A stretch of DNA of 64,000 bases from Eledone cirrhosa (lineage: Eukaryota; Mollusca; Cephalopoda; Octopoda; Eledonidae): assembly GCA_964016885.1 (NCBI GenBank), contig OZ024759.1, positions 27,708,918 to 27,772,917 of the forward strand, in the 5' to 3' direction. The translations under genes and the position numbers were made by a program. This document shows positions 47,915-56,114 of the stretch, piece by piece; positions within the stretch are counted from its first letter, which is position 1; each line of letters begins with the position of its first letter. The notes beneath the pieces are model-generated. The model had not been told where the DNA came from, ran no database searches, and worked only from the letters and a program-made list of their open reading frames with translations.

Positions 47915-50900
47915 TTTAGTACTCTCTGTACTTACTATTGTATTTTCACGGTAAACACATTAACTCACAATATCGAATTCATGATATTTTGATATTACTT
48001 ATTTTGAGAACAATACTTTAACATAAGTATGAGCAGCCAGTTTGAACAGAAAGAGGTGAGAGAATTCTGGCTGAATGCAGCCGGTTTAAATGCTGAAGGG
48101 TTATGGTATTCTCAAAATAAATAATATCAAAATCTCATGGATTCGATATTATGTAAGGTAAAACCTTTGCCACAAACATACAATGGTAAATATAGAATAA
48201 TGTAAATGCTAAAGTTTTAAATGATAGGGAATGAACTGACTTTATCCCTATTGATGTGACTTTGTTTTAGGTAATTGGTGTACATGATGTGACGTCTGTC
48301 TACCGAGTTCCTCTTCTTTTACAAGAAGAAAACGTTGTAGAATTTTTCCAAAAGCGATTGGACCTGGAAATGTCCCAGCGCCAACATAAACACCTGTTGA
48401 CAAACTGGAGAAATTTGGCAGACAGGTGAGTGAAAATATTTATTTGGTAATTTCGTTCTTGTCTTCTTTCTTTAGAACCCCCACACTTTTTTTTTTCTCT
48501 ACTGGTTGTGGTTCCAATTATGAAAGCGGTTAAAACATGACAGTTAAAATGCAATTACTGTATATAGTTGTCTCCCGGGTATTCGCGGAGGTTATGTTCC
48601 TAGGGCACCCGCGAAAAGTGAAAAACTGCGAATACTGACGCTGTCCATATAAATACCTATAAATGTCAAAATATAATTTTTAAAAAAGGGAGCGTTTAAA
48701 GGGCTGGCAAATATGGTATATTGTTATTAATAATTTAGCATTTAAAAAAAAATATATATTGCCATGAAAAACCATAAAAAAAAACTGCGGAATATATTTA
48801 CGATTCCGCAAATATGCAGTGGTTTCCACGAACAATTATTAGTTAGGTTCTAAGCAAAATTCCGCAAATACCGGGGGTACGCTTATATACTCGTATATAA
48901 GCTGACCCCAATATTTTATGTCTGAGAAATGGGCAAAAATCTAAACCTTATTTACATAGAATTTGAAGTTGGTGAAAATCGTCAAAATATTGACCTCGAA
49001 TATAAGCTGAACCCCCCCCACCTTCTTACCTTTGATTAAAAAAAAAATTTTTTTGTCACATTCCTCATTTTATATTCAAATATATACAGTACCTAGCTCA
49101 GTCCACTTAGCTGAAAATAGGTACCATGTAGATCAAGTTCTTAATGTTATTTTTTTTGTGTACATTTTTTCTTTTAAATTCTATGAGTTTTGTGTTCACA
49201 TCATGGTTGTGTTTATATTACAGATACGATCGTTTATTAAAGGAAGTTACTATAGCTTTGGTTGGTAAATACACCCAGTTGGAGGACGCCTATGCATCTG
49301 TGATAAAGGCCCTGAAACATTCTTCACTTGCTGTAAACCATCGTCTTAATATAAGGGTAAGCTCTGACATTTGTAAACTACTTCTAAATAGGTGCAGGTA
49401 TGGGCTGCTGAGTGGAATTTTTTCGTTACCGTATTTTTAATGAAAGACATTGCTTATGATTTTCAAAATATTTTGAAAGTAATGAATTTAAATGCACTGT
49501 TTAACCCTTTAGCATTTACATTACTCTGTATATATATACTATTATATTTTCATAGTAAAGTAATTATCTCACATAATATTGAATCTATGAGATTTTGATA
49601 TTATTTATTTTGAAAACAATACCTTAACATCAGTATGAGCAGCCTGTTACAGCCGGTTTGAACTGAAAGAGGGGAGAGAATTCTGGTCGGATATAACTGG
49701 TTTAAAGGTGGCGAATTGGCAGTCATTAAATCATATTTCTAATGAAAGACACTGCCTATGATTTTCAAAATATTTTAGAAAATAATGATGAATTTAAATG
49801 CAGTGCATTTCATTATAAATATGTCAGGGCAGTGGATTGGTTGAGATGTTAAAGGGTGTCAGATAAATACCTTATAGCGTTTGTTCCTAGTCTTTGCCTT
49901 TCAACCATCTGTGGGTCAATAAAATTAAGTACCAGTTACATACTGGGGTTGATTTACTTAATTTTTCTTTCCTCCAAAATATTGCTGGCCCTGTTCTTGC
50001 TCTTATTACATTCTGAGTTCAGATCCTGCTGGAGTTGATAAAATTATGTACCAGTTAAATACTGAGGTTGATTTAACCTTTTATCATTTTCATTACTCTA
50101 TATATATTATTGTATTTTTGTGTTAAAGGCTTTATTTCACATAATATCGGACCGATGAGATTTTGATATTATTTATTTTGAGAACTATATCTTAACATCA
50201 GTATGAGCAGAAAGTTTGAGAGAATTTTGAATTTTGAGGTTTGAGCAGAAAGAGGTGAGAGAATTTTGGCCAGATATGGCTGGTTTAAATGCTAAAGTGT
50301 TAATTGATCCCATACAGTGTAACACATTATCATTATGCTAAGGAAAGGGTTAATGAGTCAGTCTGTCCTTCCAAATTCTTGATTAATTAATCCCATACAA
50401 TGTACCTCGTCGTTATGTTCATGGTGAGTAATTCACTTTACTTTGATTGCAGTACATTGAAGCAGATGATCTGGAATTAGATACTCAGACAGACAACCCA
50501 AGTAAATATCACGAGGCCTGGCATCAGTTGGTTGGATCTAAGTGAGTAGTCTCCCCTTTTATTAGGTCTGTGGCTGTGTGTAGAGCAGGGTTTCCCAAAC
50601 TTTTTTCAAAATCGAAACACATTTTGGTTCAGAAACTTTTACGGGAACCCCAAAGTCTAACACTGTTATATGGCCGTGTTATAAATATACTCCTCTACCT
50701 TTTTTCATGGAACCCTAGACACTCCTTTGTAGAACCCTTTGGGGATCACTGGTAAAGTTCACTCCCTCACTCTTACTTGTGCCGCCTGGTAATTGGCAGA
50801 GTAAACAAACATTAAATGACTAATGATGATTATTCTTTAGAACTTGAGTCGATTTAAGCAGGTTTAGTATTAACCCTTTAGCATTTAAACCGGCCATATC

Positions 50901-51938
50901 CGGCCAGAATTCTCTCACCTCTTTCTGTTCAAACTGGCTGTAACTGGCCACTCATACTGATGTTAAGGTATTGTTCTCAAAATAAATAATATCAAAATTT
51001 CATAGATTCGATATTATGTGAGATAAAGTGTTTACCATGAAAATACTACAATAAATATAGAGTAATGTAAATGCCAAAGGGTTAAAATGGTTGAAAACAA
51101 ACAGATTTGTATCATAGAACAGGTGTCAGATGATGATAACGATGGTTTTTGATTTAGACACAAGGCCAACAATTTGGGGGGGGGGGGGAATCGATTAAAT
51201 CGACTCCAGTACGTTACTGGTACTTTATTTTATTAACCCTGTGAGGATGAAAGGCAAAGCATGTCCAACACACTACCGAAACTGCCAATCCCACCACTCT
51301 CAGATGATGATGATGATGGTGAACAGGGTGGTGGTGGTGTTGGTGTACTATAAGTGTGTATATAGTTTATAATTAGAATAATTATTGTTGCTTCTACATT
51401 ACAGTGGAATATTGGTCCCTGGAGGTTTTGGCATTCGTGGAACTGAGGGTAAAATCCAGGCAGCTAAATGGGCTCGCATGAACAAAGTACCATATTTGGG
51501 TATGTAAATTATCTTAAATATTTAAATTATTTCAAGGTTATTGTCTCCCCTCTCTCTTTCTCATACAACCAACCACTACTCTCCCTTTGGTTATTGTTTC
51601 CCTTCTCTTCTTAGCTTCCCCCTCTATGCTTTCTCCCACCAACATTCCTCTCTTTCTCTGATTGCTCTCTCCTCCCATCTCCATCCACTCCATCTCTCTG
51701 CCTGGTTACTCTCTCCTTCCACCATTCACTTGTCTCATTGCTGTCTTCTCCCATCTCCATCCACTCCATCTCTCTGCCTGGTTACTCTCTCCTTCCACCA
51801 TTCACTTGTCTCATTGCTGTCTTCTCCCATCTCCATCCACTCCATCTCTCTGCCTGGTTACTCTCTCCTTCCACCATTCACTTGTCTCATTGCTGTCTTC
51901 TCCCATCACCCACTCCATCTCTCTCAAATTACTGTCAC

Positions 51939-52002
<64 letters not shown>

Positions 52003-53099
52003 GTATTAGTATTTATAAATAAATATGGAGGCACATGGCTTTGTGGTTAGAGCATTGGCCTTGCAATCGAAAGGTTGTGAGTTCAATTCTCAGACAGGGT
52101 GATGTGTTGTTTCCTTGAGCAAGACACTTTATTTCACATTGCTCCAGTTTACTCAGCTGTAGAAATGAGATGATAGGGACTGGGGTCCCTATCATTCCAC
52201 GGCAAAAAAGCACCCAGCACTCACTGTAAATGAGGTTGGCGTTAGGAAGGGCATCCAGCTGTAGAAATCAAGCCAGAATCAGTTGCCGTCCCACCCTTGC
52301 AAGCAGGGAAAAGTGGACGTAAAATGATGATGATGATGTGTGTGTGTGTGTTGTGATGAAAAATAAACCTGTACTGCGTTGGTGAAATGGAGAAATTTCA
52401 ATCATATTTTGTTGTCCAATTTTCTTGTAGGCATTTGTCTTGGCCTACAGTGTGCTGTTGTGGAGTTTGCACGCAACGTTTTGGGAAAGGAAGACGCTAG
52501 TTCTACAGAATTTAACCCTCATACTAGCTCACCTGTTGTAAGTTGACTTAACTAAATTATTATTATTATTATGATGATGATGTGTGTGTGTATATATAAT
52601 ATATATATATGTATATATGTATATATATATATATATAGGCATATGTTAAGACAGGCGTTCGGGAAAGTGAAAGTAAATATTTTGACTGAATTTGTTTGTT
52701 TGTTTTTTTACAGTTAAAGTTACGATACACACGCAATTGTATGGATTTCTTAATATGTGTGGGTGTATATATGTGTGTACACTGAATTTGTTTGTTTATT
52801 TACAACAGGTCTCTATAGTGATATGGTGTTAATTAGTATTGTGTGTGTGATTATTTTTTCTTTAGATAGACGTTAAACGATGATGATGACACAAGCACAC
52901 ATATATATATATACATACAGACACACATATATATATACATACAGACACACATATATATACACACCCACACACATATATATATTAAGAAATCCATACAATT
53001 GCGTGTGTATCGTAACTTTCACTGTAAAAAAAAAACAAAAAACAAATTCACATTGTCAAAAAATTTACTTTTACTTTCCGGAACGCCCGTCTTAACGTC

Positions 53100-53151
<52 letters not shown>

Positions 53152-56076
53152 AGGCACATGGCTTAGTGGTTAGAGCCTTGCAATTGAAAGGTTGCGAGTT
53201 CAATTCTCAGACCGGGTGATGTGTTGTTTCCTTGAGCAAAACACTTTATTTCACATTGCTCTAGTTTACTCAGTTGTAAAAATGAATTGTTAGGGACTGG
53301 GGTCCCTATCATTCCACTGCAAAGTCGTTGTGTAGGCGCCACGGAAAAAAAGCACCCAGCACTCACTGTAAATGAGGTTGGTGTTAGGAAGGGCATCTGG
53401 CTGTAGAAATCAAATTGTCAAGTCCCTAGTTGGACTAAAGAACCACATCCGTGATGCTCCTGCTTAAGTATCAAGTGATGGCATTACTTGAAATTGAATT
53501 GCACACAGTCCACTCTGTAAAGTGGTAGTAGTGGTGACATCGGAAAATTAGCCTAGTCCACTCTGTAAAGTGGTAGTAGTGGTGACATCGGAAAATTAGC
53601 CTAGTCCACTCTGTAAAGTGGTAGTAGTGGTGACATGAGAAAATGGGCCTGGTACACACTGAAGTTGTTGGCTTTGAGGGTATCCAGTTGTAGAAAGCAT
53701 GTAGGACACAGTCATCTGACCTGTCTAATCTGAGAATGTGCTAATCCATCTGACCCATTTTAGCATGGAAAAGAGTCTTAAAATGATGGTGGTGATTGTA
53801 AAATCAGGTGTGACTTTTAAGAGTCATTTTTTCTCTGGCGCCCTATTGCTTCTGCTGTCTAATCCCCCTATTTATTTGCTAATATCATTTGATTGTAAGG
53901 AAGGGCATCCAGCCGTAGACTGGATCAGTTGTGTGGGTGAAACACGTCCCTCCGACTTGAATCACTCACAAAGGGGCAGGTTGTCCTACCCATGCTAGCG
54001 TGGAAAATGGACGTTAAACGATGATGATTATGAGATTGAGGTTTGACTTATACACATCATTTTCTCTGGCGCCCTATTGCCTCTGTCACCTTATTGTCCT
54101 TAAATTTGTTATTTGCTAATATAATGATGATGATATCATTTCATTGTTAATTTTTTTTAGGTTATTGAAATGCCAGAACACAATCCTGGTAAACTTGGAG
54201 GAACCATGCGTCTGGGGAAACGGAAAACAGTCTTCACGAGTGATAAATCAATCTCAAGTAAGTTGACTTTTCCTGTTGGTGGTTGTTTAGCCCTAGGCTT
54301 GAGTCTCACAATTTTGCTCCAGTACACTCAGCTGAGATGAATACCAGCAGTAACGGTGTGGTTTAATGCTGTGATAGATCGGAGTCAATAAAGTACCAGT
54401 TCAGTACTGGGGTCAAATCTTCCGTTCTCTCCGTTTCTGGGCGGCTCTGGAAGATATTCTCTGTGTTCAGATTTGGAGATGGGTTGGGCTCTGCCAAGTT
54501 TTTAAATGACCAAGATCTCTACATCTACATCAGGAGTTATGAGTCCCATCCATACATCCATAAATCCTACATACTACATACACACATATGTACAATGTCT
54601 ATTTCTCTTTCAGAAAAATTATATGGAAATGTTGATTTTGTTGAGGAACGTCACCGGCATCGCTATGAGGTAAATACATTTGAAGCAATGAACCCTTTCC
54701 TTATATTCCTGATAAAAATATAACTAATAACTACTTGGTGAAGGCGCATGGCTTAGTGGTTAGAGAGTTGGTATTCGGCCAGAATTCTCTCACTGCTTTC
54801 TGTTCAAACCAGCTGTAACCCACTGCTCGTACTAATGTTAAGGTATTGTTCTCAAAATAAATAATATCAAAATCTCCTAGATTTGATATTATGTGAGATA
54901 ATAAGGGCGGTGGATTGGCAGTATCGGTAGAGTGTCGGACGCCATGCTTTCCAGCTAGTTACGTCCCTTTACGATCTGAGTTCAAATCCCGCTGAGGTTG
55001 ACTTTGCCTTTCATCCTTACGGGGTCGATAAAATAAAGTACCAGTAATGCACTGGGTAATTGCTGGCCTTGTGCCTAAAGTAGAAACAATTATGTGAGAT
55101 AATAATGTAAATGCTAAAGAGTTAAGGTGATGTTGTGTCCTTAATATTTCTTTCAGGTTAACCCTGCCTATGTGGAGGAATTGGAGAACAATGGAATGAA
55201 GTTCTGGGGTCGGAGTGAAGATGGAGAAAGAATGGAGATAATGGAACTTGAAGGTCAGTATCTTCTCTTTCACAACTTCACATGACTTTTTATTAATTAG
55301 TATCAATAGGGCAGTGGATTGGCAGCATAGAGTTACTGCCCTTTATGATCTGAGTTCAAATCCTGTCGAAGTTAACTTTGCCTTTCATCCTTACAGGGTT
55401 AATAAAATAAAGTACCAGTCATGCACTGGGGTTGATTTAATCGACTTTCCCTTCCTCCCAAAATTGCTGGCCTTGTGCTTATATAAGAAACCATTAATTA
55501 GTATCAATGGAAGTGTAGTAGATCGATGGTCAGTCGTGATTGAATAGGGTGAGATGGTTGGTTGGGAGGTGGGATATTGTCTAAATCAAAGGTTCTCAAA
55601 GTGAGCACTGCTGCCCTCATGGTGGGTGTTGAATAGGTCCAGGGTGTGCTGGGGTCTAAGGGGATGCTAGAGATGATATATATTATATATTGAGGCACAT
55701 GGCTTAGTGGTTAGAGCATTGGCCTTGCAATCGAAAGGTTGTGAGTTCAATTCTCAGACCGGGTGATGTGTTGTTTCCTTGAGCAAGACACTTTATTTCA
55801 CATTGCTCCAGTTTACTCAGCTGTAGAAATGAGATGATAGGGACTGGGGTCCCTATCATTCCACTGCAAAGTGGTCGTGGAGGTGCCACGGCAAAAAAGC
55901 ACCCAGCACTCACTGTAAATGAGGTTGGTGTTAGGAAGGGCATCCAGCTGTAGAAATCAAGCCAGAATCAGTTCCCGTCCCACCCTTGCAAGCAAGGAAA
56001 AAGCGGACGTAAAATGATAATGATGATGATATAAATATAGTAAAATAAAAAATATAAAATATTTATACATAGTATA

Positions 56077-56114
<38 letters not shown>

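Noticed and set aside
51541..52050. Ser/Leu-rich frames of 94-169 residues
   Set aside because: They read the 76-bp tandem repeat and the (CT)n tract inside a CTPS intron.
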